A stretch of DNA of 64,000 nucleotides, from assembly GCF_002088935.1 (NCBI RefSeq), contig NZ_NCSS01000006.1, forward strand, positions 434,001-498,000. The letters run 5' to 3'. Source of the stretch: Henriciella litoralis (GTDB lineage Bacteria; Pseudomonadota; Alphaproteobacteria; Caulobacterales; Hyphomonadaceae). The notes under the pieces were generated by a model. That model made no database searches and had not been told where the DNA came from. It saw only the letters and a list, made by a program, of their open reading frames with translations. Both the position numbers and the translations under genes were made by a program. Every line of letters begins with the position of its first letter. The stretch's first letter is position 1. Below are positions 1 through 11,589 of this stretch, piece after piece.

Positions 1-563
1 CCGTTACAATGACCCTGACGGGACACTGCGTCGGTAAAGGCCCCACGCTCCGGTCAACCGCGCGGCCTGGTCATCAGATCTGGGTCACCAACCAAGTTGG
101 CCACGGCTTTCTCGGCCTTCGCGATGCGAGGGCGAAAACGCCCTCCAAACACGCTGAATTCTATCGCTCACCAGATCTGCCACCCATGGCAATTGCTGAT
201 CTTATTGCCAACTTTGCGACCTCATCAATCGACGTTTCTGACGGTTTGCTCTCGGACGCCGCACATATTGGCGCTGAAAGCGCCGTGCAGATGACACTGG
301 ATCTTGGCACTATTCCTTTCGCTGCATCGGTCACCGGAATTGAAGCTGCGGTGCAGCTCGCAACCGCCGGCGATGACTACCAAACGCTCTTTACCGTCCC
401 CGCATCGGCCGAATTTGCTATGCAAGAACAAGCACGTGCAGATGGCATAGAGCTCACCAGGATTGGCATGGTCGAGGCGGGCAGGGGCCTCGAATTGAGA
501 TGGAAGGGCGAAACCGTTGCCGTGCCTTCAAACCTTGGATACCGGCATAATAGCGAAAGTTAG
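1..563 (+). CDS. thiL: Thiamine-monophosphate kinase, C-terminal part (5' truncated by window edge)
   Basis: ThiL phosphorylates thiamine monophosphate to thiamine diphosphate in the cytosol with ATP and Mg2+. The reading frame is open from base 3, ahead of the first internal ATG at 9, so the true start lies outside the window. Visible family features are the GxxLRSTARPGHQIWVTN-type central strand, the DVSDGLLSDAAHI helix of the AIR-synthase/PurM fold, and the ATAGDDYQTLFT loop (usually TGGDDYELLFT). The protein ends with a short GYRH tail in place of the usual G[FY]xHF. The next gene, hppA, follows after 129 bases. Family assignment is secure; nothing can be said about the missing N-terminal half. 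Confidence 0.9.
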   Translation, partial: VTMTLTGHCVGKGPTLRSTARPGHQIWVTNQVGHGFLGLRDARAKTPSKHAEFYRSPDLPPMAIADLIANFATSSIDVSDGLLSDAAHIGAESAVQMTLDLGTIPFAASVTGIEAAVQLATAGDDYQTLFTVPASAEFAMQEQARADGIELTRIGMVEAGRGLELRWKGETVAVPSNLGYRHNSES

Positions 564-692
564 AGCAATCGCCTGCTCAACGAACTTGCTTGCTTATCGC
601 TGCGCCTTTTGGCAGTGATTCTCCCACATGAATGATCGAACCGACTCAAATTGGGTCAGGTTTGACGCTTACAAAGGGAGGAAGGGCATCAA

Positions 693-2846
<2,154 letters not shown>

Positions 2847-2872
2847 ACAAGTTGCGATAAGTCCAAAACGAG

Positions 2873-2907
2873 AAAGCCCCGGCCAAACAACTGGCCGGGG
2901 CTTTTTT
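2873..2907. terminator. Bidirectional rho-independent terminator between hppA and bamE
   Basis: A perfect stem of about 13 bp (AAAGCCCCGGCCA with its complement) around a 6-base loop, with T runs on the + strand side and A runs at the left. It lies between two convergent genes and can serve both. Confidence 0.9.
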
Positions 2908-2929
2908 AAGTTCAATTGGTTGAAAAAAC

Positions 2930-3409
2930 CTAGTTGCGTCGACCGGTCGGGTTGCCGGGGGTCGCTTCGTTCGTTGCTGGTAGCACCGTGCGCCCGACAT
3001 TGCCGAAGATCTGTTCCCACAGCCCAAGCTCGCGGCCACGTGTTGGCGTTTCGCGCGATGCATAGTTCAGCACACGTCCATCTTCCTGGTCGTATTCCAG
3101 GACTTCCTGAACCACGTCTTCTTCGCTGAAACGGATAGCCGTTACCGTGCGTGTGGATATCTGCGGGCGGTAAAATGCAATCCGCTCCTGGATCGTCGTA
3201 ATGTAGATCCAGGTGTTATCGTCAAAGATGCTCTCTGTGGACGGCGAGCCAAGCTGCGCCAGAACGCTGGAGCGCGTATCGATGCCCGGGGTAATCTGGT
3301 TTGGCGCCACCTCGTCCGGGGCATAGCCGTGATACGCCTGCACAGGAGAGATACAACCAGCTGTCAAACAAGCCAGCGCGACGGTCGCGAGAATGGTACG
3401 GTGTGCCAT
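2930..3409 (-). CDS. bamE: Outer membrane protein assembly lipoprotein BamE/SmpA/OmlA
   Basis: A 159-residue lipoprotein of the outer membrane beta-barrel assembly machinery. The signal peptide ends in the lipobox LTAGC, with lipidated Cys19. The BamE fold follows, with the family's ITPGIDTRSSVLAQLGSPS turn and a WIYITT strand. An AGGA motif sits 7 bases before the ATG. It is divergent from the downstream bc1 chaperone gene, with only 70 bases between the two starts, so they share a promoter region. The C-terminal tail (TPGNPTGRRN) is low complexity. Confidence 0.9.
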   Translation of the reverse strand: MAHRTILATVALACLTAGCISPVQAYHGYAPDEVAPNQITPGIDTRSSVLAQLGSPSTESIFDDNTWIYITTIQERIAFYRPQISTRTVTAIRFSEEDVVQEVLEYDQEDGRVLNYASRETPTRGRELGLWEQIFGNVGRTVLPATNEATPGNPTGRRN

Positions 3410-3479
3410 TGACTGTTCCTTTTACTCCTTTTTCGATTACAGGGCCGGGCGTGCGATTGGCAAGTTGTGGAGCGCAGAT

Positions 3480-4019
3480 ATGTTTTCGATAGCCGAGAAA
3501 TTATTTCCCGCCCGTACCCGGCGACGCGCAATAGCAAGACAACTTCACGCCCAAATCATTGCCGAAGCCAGACGTCAGGAATTGTTCGGAGACGCTCGCA
3601 TAAAGGATGATGTAGACGGCCGTGTTGCCGCCATCTCGATTTTCTCCAGCTTTGTAACGCTGCGGCTCTCGCAGGCGGACGAAGATGGCAAAGCGATCGC
3701 AGATTTGCTGACCGCACAGATATTTGAAGGGTTTGATGCCGCGCTTCGCGAAACGGGCGTCGGCGATGCGTCGATATCCCGTAAGGTGCGCAAACTTGGC
3801 GAAGCTTTTGTCGGCATCGGCGTGGCCGTGAACGAAGCGCTTGCCGGAGAAACCCCGAAGGACGATCTCGAAGATGTCCTGATCCGAAACCAGATCGTTC
3901 AGCCCGAAGGCAGTGAGGCGGTCGCGAGGCATATAATGTTGGCACACAGCAACCTGATGAAGCGTAGTATGGAAGACATACGCAACCCGCAGGCCGATCA
4001 GCCATTATTTAAGGCGTGA
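3480..4019 (+). CDS. Ubiquinol-cytochrome c chaperone family protein (Cbp3/UQCC1-like)
   Basis: A 179-residue protein of the family that helps assemble cytochrome b into the bc1 complex. It begins MFSIAEKLFPARTRRRAIARQL and has the helical core with RRQELFGDARIKDDVDGR and the LRKLGEAF-type motif typical of the family (here VRKLGEAFVGIGV). I chose the ATG at 3480 over an earlier in-frame start at 3393, because a GGAG motif lies 7 bases upstream and the earlier start would run into bamE. In many alphaproteobacteria this gene sits between bamE and a DUF177/plsX block, as it nearly does here. Confidence 0.88.
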   Translation: MFSIAEKLFPARTRRRAIARQLHAQIIAEARRQELFGDARIKDDVDGRVAAISIFSSFVTLRLSQADEDGKAIADLLTAQIFEGFDAALRETGVGDASISRKVRKLGEAFVGIGVAVNEALAGETPKDDLEDVLIRNQIVQPEGSEAVARHIMLAHSNLMKRSMEDIRNPQADQPLFKA

Positions 4020-4097
4020 GACAATGCGCCGTGGCAGTTGCACTCAATAGGGCGCCTGCGTAGTGTCCCCGCTGAACCGGACGGCATTGAGCGAGTC

Positions 4098-5135
4098 ATG
4101 ACGAATATCACTATCTCTGTCGACGCAATGGGGGGCGATTCTGCGCCCGAAATTGTCCTGGATGGCTTAGCCTTATTCTGCAAGGAACGCTCCGGTGTAC
4201 GCTTCCTCGTGCATGGGAAGTCGGCTGAAGTCGAAGCTGGCGCCAAGGCGCGTGGATTTGCCGATCGATGCGTATTTATTGACCAGCCTGAAGTTGTCTC
4301 GATGAGCGCTAAACCGTCCTCAGCCCTCCGGCGCGCCAAGGGCACGAGCATGTGGAGCATGATTGAGGCTGTAAAGTCTGGAGAGGCGCAAGCTGGGGTC
4401 TCGGCAGGCAATACGGGCGCTCTCATGGCGATGTCGATGGTCGCTCTCCGGAAAATGGATGGCGTTCATCGTCCGGCAATGACCGCTGTCTGGCCTAGCC
4501 TGAAGGGCCGATCGGTCGTCCTGGACGTCGGCGCAAACCTGGATGCAGACGCCGAACAACTGGTTGAGTTCGCTGTCATGGGTGAATCCTACGCGCGAGC
4601 CGTTTTTGGCATCAAGAAGCCAACCGTCGGCTTACTGAATATCGGGTCCGAAGAAGAGAAAGGCCGCGACGCCATCAAGTTTGCTGGTGAAATTTTGCGC
4701 ACACGTGACCTTGGTCTGGACTTTCGTGGGTTTGTCGAAGGCAATGACATCTCAATGGGCGCCGTCGATGTTGTCGTCACAGATGGCTTTACCGGAAATG
4801 TCGCCTTGAAAACCGCAGAAGGGACCGCGCGTTTGGTATCGACTTATGTGAGAGAGGCGCTGACGGGCTCCACGCTCAGCAAGATTGGCGCAGTCATGGC
4901 GTCTTCCGGCTTGAAATCACTGCGCCAAAAACTGGATCCATCCAGCGTAAATGGTGGGGTATTGCTCGGTTTGAATGGCGTTGTCGTCAAAAGTCACGGC
5001 GGCACGGATGCAATCGGATTTGCCACAGCTATTCGACTCGCCGCAAATCTCGCCCAAAGCAACTATATGGACGAGGTCTCAACGGGGCTCAGTCGCGTTG
5101 CCAGACAGGGTTTAGCTCCAGAAGCAGTAGAATAG
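4098..5135 (+). CDS. plsX: Phosphate acyltransferase PlsX
   Basis: Makes acyl-phosphate from acyl-ACP and phosphate, the first step of PlsX/PlsY phospholipid synthesis; a peripheral membrane enzyme. The 345-residue product starts [18 protein letters not shown], the family N-terminal signature, and contains [33 protein letters not shown] and [14 protein letters not shown]. An in-frame start at 4038 would add 20 residues not typical of PlsX. fabH follows directly after the stop codon with no gap. The DUF177 and rpmF genes that often precede plsX in related genomes are absent here. Confidence 0.95.
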   Translation: MTNITISVDAMGGDSAPEIVLDGLALFCKERSGVRFLVHGKSAEVEAGAKARGFADRCVFIDQPEVVSMSAKPSSALRRAKGTSMWSMIEAVKSGEAQAGVSAGNTGALMAMSMVALRKMDGVHRPAMTAVWPSLKGRSVVLDVGANLDADAEQLVEFAVMGESYARAVFGIKKPTVGLLNIGSEEEKGRDAIKFAGEILRTRDLGLDFRGFVEGNDISMGAVDVVVTDGFTGNVALKTAEGTARLVSTYVREALTGSTLSKIGAVMASSGLKSLRQKLDPSSVNGGVLLGLNGVVVKSHGGTDAIGFATAIRLAANLAQSNYMDEVSTGLSRVARQGLAPEAVE

Positions 5136-6104
5136 ATGTCCACACGAAAAAGTATCATCCGGGGAACCGGCGCTTATCTGCCAAGCCGGATTCTATCAAA
5201 TGATGATCTCTCCAAGATGGTCGACACCTCCGACGAGTGGATCCAGGAGCGGACCGGCATCAAGCAACGCCATATCGCTGCTGAGGACCAGGTAACGTCT
5301 GATCTCGCCACAGCAGCAGCTCTCGATGCGCTCAAGAACGCAGGCGTATCGGTTGATGATGTTGACCTGATCGTTCTGGCCACGACGACCCCTGATCAAA
5401 CCTTCCCGGCGACCGCGACAGCGGTTCAGGCAAAGCTCGGCGTCAAGTCTGGCGCGGCGTTTGATGTGCAGGCGGTATGTTCGGGCTTCCTCTTTGCAAT
5501 GGCGACTGCCGATTCAATGCTCAAACAGGGATTGTTCTCCACTGCGCTCGTCATAGGCGCGGAGACGTTTACACGCATCCTTGACTGGTCGGACCGGGGC
5601 ACTTGTGTCCTGTTCGGCGACGGAGCCGGCGCTGTTGTCCTTCAGGCTGAAGAAACTGACGATGATGTCGGCGTGATCGCCCATCACATTCGGACCGACG
5701 GCACAAAAAGCGATCTTCTCTATGTTGATGGCGGCGTTTCATCCACGGGCACAATCGGGCACGTACGCATGCAGGGCAATCAGGTGTTCCGGCATGCAGT
5801 GACGAACATTTCCAGCGCGATCAAGCATGTCCTGGACGAAACAGAATTGACGATTGAGGACATTGACTGGTTCGTGCCTCATCAGGCCAATCAGCGCATA
5901 TTGAACGGCGTTGCCAAGAAACTGGGCCTCCCGGAAGACAAAGTAGTTTCAACGGTGGCCTTGCATGGCAACACGTCTGCCGCTTCAATACCGTTAGCGC
6001 TTCACACCGCGGTCGCCGACAAGCGAATTAATAAGGGCGATCTCGTTCTCAGTGAAGCAATGGGAGGCGGATTCTCATGGGGAGCGTCTCTCTTCCGGCT
6101 GTAA
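5136..6104 (+). CDS. fabH: 3-oxoacyl-ACP synthase III (KAS III)
   Basis: Condenses acetyl-CoA with malonyl-ACP to start fatty acid synthesis. The 322-residue product carries the complete Cys-His-Asn triad: Cys115 in VQAVCSGF, His249 in VPHQANQR and Asn279 in LHGNTSAAS. The GDGAGAVVL segment is also typical. The start codon follows the plsX stop immediately, so the two are surely co-transcribed and probably translationally coupled. ihfA and a MerR regulator follow, an order common in alphaproteobacteria. Confidence 0.96.
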   Translation: MSTRKSIIRGTGAYLPSRILSNDDLSKMVDTSDEWIQERTGIKQRHIAAEDQVTSDLATAAALDALKNAGVSVDDVDLIVLATTTPDQTFPATATAVQAKLGVKSGAAFDVQAVCSGFLFAMATADSMLKQGLFSTALVIGAETFTRILDWSDRGTCVLFGDGAGAVVLQAEETDDDVGVIAHHIRTDGTKSDLLYVDGGVSSTGTIGHVRMQGNQVFRHAVTNISSAIKHVLDETELTIEDIDWFVPHQANQRILNGVAKKLGLPEDKVVSTVALHGNTSAASIPLALHTAVADKRINKGDLVLSEAMGGGFSWGASLFRL

Positions 6105-6153
6105 TTCTTTCGTTAAGAAATCAGCCATATCTGTTAATCAGGGGAGCTGTTCA

Positions 6154-6450
6154 GTGGCTAACAAAACCATCACTCGAGTTGAGCTGTCAGATGCCATTGT
6201 CCGTGAAATCGGACTTACGCGTCAGGAGTCAGGCGACATTCTCGATCGCATGCTGGACATGATCGGCAAAAGCCTCGAGCACGAGAACGAGGTGAAGCTT
6301 TCGCGGTTCGGCAATTTTGTCGTTCGCAAGAAAGCCGCAAGGGCAGGGCGCAACCCAAAGACGGGCGTCGAAGCCCAGATTTCCGCGCGTCGCGTCGTGA
6401 CTTTCAAGCCCTCTCCAATGCTAAAATCTACCGTTGAAACAGACGAATAG
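6154..6450 (+). CDS. ihfA: Integration host factor subunit alpha, GTG start
   Basis: DNA-bending nucleoid protein that acts as a heterodimer with IhfB. The 98-residue product, from the GTG at 6154, begins (M)ANKTITRVELSDAIVREIGL and contains the beta-arm RKKAARAGRNPKTG, whose proline intercalates in DNA. A GGGGAG ribosome binding site 7-8 bases upstream decides for the GTG; longer in-frame starts would overlap fabH. The size matches the family. It lies between fabH and a MerR regulator in the same operon. Confidence 0.95.
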   Translation: MANKTITRVELSDAIVREIGLTRQESGDILDRMLDMIGKSLEHENEVKLSRFGNFVVRKKAARAGRNPKTGVEAQISARRVVTFKPSPMLKSTVETDE

Positions 6451-6462
6451 GGGACGTCTTTA

Positions 6463-6957
6463 ATGCCATCTGCCGCAAAACGTATTACAAAATCTGCCCA
6501 GGCGTACCGCTCAATTGGAGAGGCGGCTGAAGAGCTTGGCTTACAGACACATGTTTTGCGGTACTGGGAAACAAAGTTTCCGCGGCAGCTCAAACCCGTA
6601 AAGCGGCCAGATGGCCGACGCATGTTCCGGCCGGAAGACATCGAAACGCTAAAAGCTATCCAGTTGCTGGTGCACAAGCAGGGCATGACATTGAAGGGCG
6701 CTGCGAAGCTTTTGAGCGAGCACGGCAGCGTTCAGATTCTTAACGAAGGCCCTCTGCCAGGCAGGCCAACTTCAGCCCCGACCAGCAAAGAAGGTCCGGC
6801 CCGCGAACTTCAAAAGACGATCGCGAGCGCTTTTTCTTCTGAAATCAACGATGCGCCTCTACAGGACGCTTCTCAAAAGCGGCTGGAAACAGTCCTCGCA
6901 GACCTGCAAAGTATCAAAGCCCGGCTGGATGCTTATCGCGTCGACCGCGCCGCCTAA
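6463..6957 (+). CDS. MerR family transcriptional regulator
   Basis: A 164-residue regulator. The MerR winged helix-turn-helix covers about residues 15-85, with SIGEAAEELGLQTHVLRYWE and the wing PVKRPDGRRMFRPED. The C-terminal third is a probable dimerisation helix (ETVLADLQSIKARLDAYR) without the cysteines of metal-sensing MerR proteins, so its ligand is unknown. This MerR gene next to ihfA is conserved in many alphaproteobacteria. It is 12 bases from ihfA and probably in the same transcript. Confidence 0.9.
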   Translation: MPSAAKRITKSAQAYRSIGEAAEELGLQTHVLRYWETKFPRQLKPVKRPDGRRMFRPEDIETLKAIQLLVHKQGMTLKGAAKLLSEHGSVQILNEGPLPGRPTSAPTSKEGPARELQKTIASAFSSEINDAPLQDASQKRLETVLADLQSIKARLDAYRVDRAA

Positions 6958-7014
6958 CAGCTAGCAGCACGGGGCGTTGCAATAAGCTCAAAGCGAGCTT
7001 AAGCAGTCGCCAGT

Positions 7015-7091
7015 CGGAGCGTAGCGCAGCCCGGTAGCGCACTTGTCTGGGGGACAAGGGGTCGTGGGTTCGAATCCCGCCGCTCCGACCA
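7015..7091 (+). tRNA. tRNA-Pro (GGG anticodon)
   Basis: A complete 77-nt cloverleaf. The acceptor stem CGGAGCG pairs with CGCTCCG, the T loop is GTTCGAATC, and CCA is encoded. The anticodon loop CTGGGGG places GGG at 7049-7051. glpK ends 14 bases downstream on the opposite strand. Confidence 0.97.
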
Positions 7092-7104
7092 TTTCCACCT
7101 TTTC

Positions 7105-8616
7105 TCAGCGCTGCCTTTTAAGTTCGGCATGGTACAGTGTCGCCTTTACGGCGCTATGCCATCCTGAAACCAGTTCACCGCGCGTCGCTGCAGACATTTT
7201 TGACGAGAATTCGCGCTCACTCGTCCAAAGCGAGCTCAGCGTCTCGACGTCTTTGTAAACGCCGCTTTGTAGGCCCACGAGGAAAGCCGCGCCCCTCGCC
7301 GTACTTTCGATGACGGAGGGCCGATCAATGTCCACGTCCGTGATGTCCGCTAGAAATTGCAGAAACCAGCTGTTCTCCACCATTCCGCCATCAACCCTCA
7401 TCCTGTTCGCCTGAAGGCCATCAGCCTTCAACGCATCCAGTAGATCCTGTGTCTGATAGCCGACGGCCTCAAGCGCCGCCCGTGCGAGCATTTTACGGTC
7501 CGTCGCTCGTGTCAGTCCAAAGAGGGCGCCTCTGGCATCGGCGTCCCAGTGCGGTGCGCCGAGTCCCGTAAAGGCCGGAACGAAATAGACCCCGCCATTT
7601 CCTTCGACGCTGGACGCCAGCGCCTCTGTATCCGCCGCCGTCTCAATGATTTGCACCTGATCACGCAGCCATTGAGACACAGCGCCAGCGATGAAAATAG
7701 AGCCTTCTAACGCGTACTGAATGCTCGACCCTGTGCGACAGGCAATCGTCGACAAAAGCCGGTTCTGCGACTGGAGGCACTCCTCACCCGTGTTCGCCAG
7801 CAGGAAGCAGCCGGTGCCATAGGTGCTTTTAATCATGCCAGGCTCAAAGCAGGCTTGCCCAAAAGCGGCAGCCTGTTGATCTCCTGCAACGCCGCGTATC
7901 GGGAGTGGGCGCCCGAACAGGTCCGCTGACGTCATTCCAAACTCTGATGCACTCGGCTGCACGGAGGGGAGAACAGACGTTGGAATATCCAGCATGGCGA
8001 GAAGGCCATCATCCCATTCCTGCGTCTTGATGTTGTAGAGCATTGTCCGGCTGGCATTGGTTTCGTCGGTCAAATGCATTTGCATCCCGGTTAGCCGGAA
8101 GATCAAAAAGGAGTCGATGGTTCCAAATGCCAGCTTGCCTTGCGATGCAAGCGCGGCCGCCTCCGGCCTGTTTTCCAGGATCCATTTGAGCTTGGTGCCT
8201 GAGAAATACGGATCAATCGTAAGTCCCGTTTTCTGATTGATCTCTGCCTCGCGACCACTCGCCTTGAGCTGCTCGCAGATCTCCGACGTTCGTCGATCCT
8301 GCCAGACGATGGCGTTACCGATGACCTCGCCGTTATCCCTGTGCCAGGTGAGAGTGGTTTCGCGCTGATTGGCAATGCCTATAGCAACCACTTCCGCATC
8401 GCCGCCGGCTTCAGCCTGCGACATTGCTTGCCTGGCCGTCTGCAAGGTGGTTTCCCAGATCTCCTCACAATCGTGCTCAACAAAGCCAGATGCCGGGAAG
8501 TGTTGCGCGAATTCCATCTGAGCGGTCGCGACGACCGCTCCATTGTCATCAAACACCAGGGCTCGGCTGGACGTCGTTCCCTGGTCAAGTGTCAGTATCA
8601 ATGGCTTTTTTGTCAT
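7105..8616 (-). CDS. glpK: Glycerol kinase
   Basis: Cytosolic ATP-dependent phosphorylation of glycerol to sn-glycerol 3-phosphate. The 503-residue protein has the full FGGY kinase layout: N-terminal LTLDQGTTSSRALVFD phosphate loop, VWQDRRT substrate loop, IDSFLIFRLTG, GVAGDQQAAAFGQ, and the C-terminal ATP loop YGTGCFLLANTG with VDGGMVENSW. No glpF, glpD or glpR gene is adjacent, so the glycerol pathway is not clustered here. It is divergent from the GGDEF/EAL gene across 126 bases. Confidence 0.96.
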   Translation of the reverse strand: MTKKPLILTLDQGTTSSRALVFDDNGAVVATAQMEFAQHFPASGFVEHDCEEIWETTLQTARQAMSQAEAGGDAEVVAIGIANQRETTLTWHRDNGEVIGNAIVWQDRRTSEICEQLKASGREAEINQKTGLTIDPYFSGTKLKWILENRPEAAALASQGKLAFGTIDSFLIFRLTGMQMHLTDETNASRTMLYNIKTQEWDDGLLAMLDIPTSVLPSVQPSASEFGMTSADLFGRPLPIRGVAGDQQAAAFGQACFEPGMIKSTYGTGCFLLANTGEECLQSQNRLLSTIACRTGSSIQYALEGSIFIAGAVSQWLRDQVQIIETAADTEALASSVEGNGGVYFVPAFTGLGAPHWDADARGALFGLTRATDRKMLARAALEAVGYQTQDLLDALKADGLQANRMRVDGGMVENSWFLQFLADITDVDIDRPSVIESTARGAAFLVGLQSGVYKDVETLSSLWTSEREFSSKMSAATRGELVSGWHSAVKATLYHAELKRQR

Positions 8617-8742
8617 TACTGTCTCTTAGACTGATCATTGGCTCCAAACCAGATAGACGAAATTTTATCCATTTGCCTTCAAAGATATTCACCTCTGTTC
8701 ACTAGGTGTGCTCCACTCTGAGTTTCGAAAGCAGGATAGCGG

Positions 8743-11187
8743 ATGTCTGATATCGCGCAGCCAAAGAAAAAAAGTTCTCTGTTTTCGTCGAGCCTCATCA
8801 AGAAGATCAACATTCCTGATGAGCAACTGGCCGTTGTGCAGGAGCGTCAGCTCAGCACGGTCAGCGACTTGATCCCTGTTATTGGCCTGGCAAATCTCGT
8901 GAATGCCGCCGTTGTCGTGATGTCCTTCTGGGACACGCCGGCAAACAGGCTATTGAGTGTTTGGTGCTTCAGCATGGTGTTTGCCACCACGGTCATGCTC
9001 GTGGCCTATATGCGGAACCGCTCGCAGAGCGCGAATGGCTTCAGCGAGCATTCCTCGACGGAGCATTTCGCATCCAAGCTGGAAAGTAGCGCCAGATTTG
9101 CGTCCGTCATCGGGCTGCTTTGGGGCATCCTGCCTCTGCTGATTCTTCCATTTACCGACCATACGAACCAGCTTGCCGTCAGCTCGATCGTGGCCGGCGT
9201 CATGTTCGCCGGCGTGCTGCTCATTGGGCGGATACCTGAAGCGGCCATGGGGTTCCTCATACCCACCGTCGTGGGCTACATCGTCGGCCTGCAACTGGGC
9301 CAGGACCCGCGCAACGATTTCCTATCCGTTCTCGCTCTGGTCTATGCCGTCGTACTTTGGACATCATCGCGTTGGTCGTACACCCAGTTCGTGGAGCAAC
9401 TTCTCAGTGGGTCAGCGGTAAAGCAGCAGGCGCAACTGATCGGACTACTTCTGCGCGATTTTGAAGAGAGCACGTCTGATTGGCTCTGGCAGACAGATGC
9501 CGACGGCACACTCATCGAAATACCACTTCCAACGCTTGGAGAACAAAAGCACTTCGAGCTCATGGAGCAGGGCGTAAAGCTTTCCGGGCTGTTCAAGAGC
9601 AGTGAGGCCAGCGCCACTCTATCGCGCGCCCTCAACCGACGTCAGAGCTTCCGCGATCTCTCGCTAGAAATTGAGAGCGACGGCGAGGGTGAGACCTGGT
9701 GGTCTCTGACTGGCAAGCCGATTTTTGACGTAAATGGTCAGTTTCAGGGCTTTCGCGGCGTTGCCTCGGATGTCACTCAGTCGAAAGCCATTGAAGACCG
9801 TATTGCGTTCATGGCGCACTTCGACCCGCTCACCTCTTTGCCAAATCGAGCCTTCCTGCATGAGGCGCTTGAAAAAGCGACCCTGCGACAGATACCGGAA
9901 GGCGCCTGCCGGGCCTTGTTCTGGCTGGACCTCGATAACTTCAAATGGGTCAACGACACGCTTGGGCACCCAGCAGGCGACGAGCTGCTTTGTCAGGTGG
10001 CCAACCGTTTACGGACTACAGTCCCGGATCAAGACGTTATTGCGAGATTGGGGGGCGATGAATTCGCCATCCTGCTTGAGCTGGACAGCCACGAACTGGT
10101 TCTGGAGCAAGTCGAGCGCCTCAGTGAAACACTAAACCGGCCCTATGAAATCTGGGGGTCGATTGTGCATTGCGGCGCGAGCATCGGTGTTCGCATCATC
10201 GAGCAGCACAATATGGAAATTCAGACCCTGCTGAAACATGCTGATCTTGCGCTGTATCAGGCCAAGGATGCCGGTAAGCGCACCTGGTGCATATTCACCC
10301 AGGACTTGGCCGACCGGGCCAAGGCTCGGCAAGTCATCGAACTCGATCTGAACACTGCGCTTGAAAATAATGAGCTGCGTCTGTTTTTCCAGCCACAGCT
10401 TTGCGCCAAGACGGGCGAAATCATCGGCTGTGAGACCCTGATCCGCTGGCAGCACCCCACACGGGGGCTCATCGGACCTGATCACTTCATCCAGCACGCC
10501 GAGGACAGTGGCATCATCACGCGTCTGGGAGACTGGGCGTTGCGGGAGGCTCTGAAGGCTGCGCGGCGCATGCCTGAGAGCATGCACATTGCAGTCAACA
10601 TCTCGCCCCTGCAGATCCATAGTTCAAGCCTGGTCACGACGATCATCAACGCAATCGCTGCGAATCAGATCGATCCATCACGCCTTGAGCTGGAAATCAC
10701 CGAGTCGGTCTTGATGAGTGATACCGAATTTACCCTTGAGCGGCTGAAACAGCTCAAGGATATCGGGCTTCGGATCTCACTTGATGATTTCGGCACGGGC
10801 TTCTCGTCTCTCAGCTATCTGCGCCGCTTCCCATTCGACAAGCTCAAGATTGATAAGAGCTTCGTTGAAGACGCAGACCACAACAATGAAAGCCGCGCGA
10901 TTACCAAGGCCACTCTGCAGATTGCAAAAGCCCTGAACATGCGCTGCACGGCCGAAGGCGTTGAAACGGAAACCCAGAAACAGTTTCTGACTGAAATCGG
11001 CTGTGATGAGCTCCAGGGCTATCTGATCAGCCGGCCACAACCGCTGGATAGACTGGGTCACCTGTTTCCGATCCTGTCTGAGGAAGAGGCTGACGCGCGA
11101 CTTGAGAAGCGGCATGAGCAAGGCAGCAAGACTGCTGAGATTGTCTCGATATCAGAAGCGGGTTTTGCCAAACGCTCCGCGATGTAG
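8743..11187 (+). CDS. Membrane-bound PAS-GGDEF-EAL protein
   Basis: An 814-residue c-di-GMP turnover protein. Residues 40-220 hold several hydrophobic segments (a membrane sensor region I cannot name). A PAS-like domain follows, with DWLWQTDADGTL and GFRGVASDVTQ. The GGDEF domain has an intact RLGGDEF at 436-441. The EAL domain carries ETLIR at 564-568 where the signature is EALLR, but keeps DDFGTG (681-686) and EGVETETQ. Both activities could be present; the EAL residues that bind metal seem kept. An AGGA motif precedes the ATG. The neighbours, glpK and a tRNA, give no functional hint. Confidence 0.93.
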   Translation: MSDIAQPKKKSSLFSSSLIKKINIPDEQLAVVQERQLSTVSDLIPVIGLANLVNAAVVVMSFWDTPANRLLSVWCFSMVFATTVMLVAYMRNRSQSANGFSEHSSTEHFASKLESSARFASVIGLLWGILPLLILPFTDHTNQLAVSSIVAGVMFAGVLLIGRIPEAAMGFLIPTVVGYIVGLQLGQDPRNDFLSVLALVYAVVLWTSSRWSYTQFVEQLLSGSAVKQQAQLIGLLLRDFEESTSDWLWQTDADGTLIEIPLPTLGEQKHFELMEQGVKLSGLFKSSEASATLSRALNRRQSFRDLSLEIESDGEGETWWSLTGKPIFDVNGQFQGFRGVASDVTQSKAIEDRIAFMAHFDPLTSLPNRAFLHEALEKATLRQIPEGACRALFWLDLDNFKWVNDTLGHPAGDELLCQVANRLRTTVPDQDVIARLGGDEFAILLELDSHELVLEQVERLSETLNRPYEIWGSIVHCGASIGVRIIEQHNMEIQTLLKHADLALYQAKDAGKRTWCIFTQDLADRAKARQVIELDLNTALENNELRLFFQPQLCAKTGEIIGCETLIRWQHPTRGLIGPDHFIQHAEDSGIITRLGDWALREALKAARRMPESMHIAVNISPLQIHSSSLVTTIINAIAANQIDPSRLELEITESVLMSDTEFTLERLKQLKDIGLRISLDDFGTGFSSLSYLRRFPFDKLKIDKSFVEDADHNNESRAITKATLQIAKALNMRCTAEGVETETQKQFLTEIGCDELQGYLISRPQPLDRLGHLFPILSEEEADARLEKRHEQGSKTAEIVSISEAGFAKRSAM

Positions 11188-11381
11188 CGGGCTTTCGAAA
11201 CAGTAGATTTCGCGCCATTACGTGCACTCAGTTTGTCTTTCAGGACATGACAAGCCGCGCCGCCCTCAGCATTTTCTGAATTAGCTGCAAGTCGCTGCAT
11301 TGTGATGTCAGTTCGCGCTTGACCGGGGCAGTCTGCTTGTCTAATCAGGCGCCTCACCGTCAAATGCGGTGGACGATCTGT

Positions 11382-11458
11382 GCGGGTGTAGCTCAGTTGG
11401 TTAGAGTGCCGGCCTGTCACGCCGGAGGTCGCGGGTTCGAGCCCCGTCACTCGCGCCA
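11382..11458 (+). tRNA. tRNA-Asp (GTC anticodon)
   Basis: A 77-nt cloverleaf. GCGGGTG pairs with CACTCGC through one G-U pair, the T loop is GTTCGAGCC, and CCA is encoded. The anticodon loop CTGTCAC gives GTC at 11416-11418. Confidence 0.97.
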
Positions 11459-11589
11459 GATCGCTCCAGTCCATTTATGGACGACAATTATTCCCAAATT
11501 TATCGAGCTAGCCCACCCCATATTTTGGGGCAGGCTTCCTGTATCTCGATTGTTGTTGGGCTGCGACAGCGCCGAAGCGCTATTCGCGC

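Noticed and set aside
7043..7258. 71-codon plus-strand frame
   Set aside because: It begins inside the tRNA-Pro and runs antisense into glpK.
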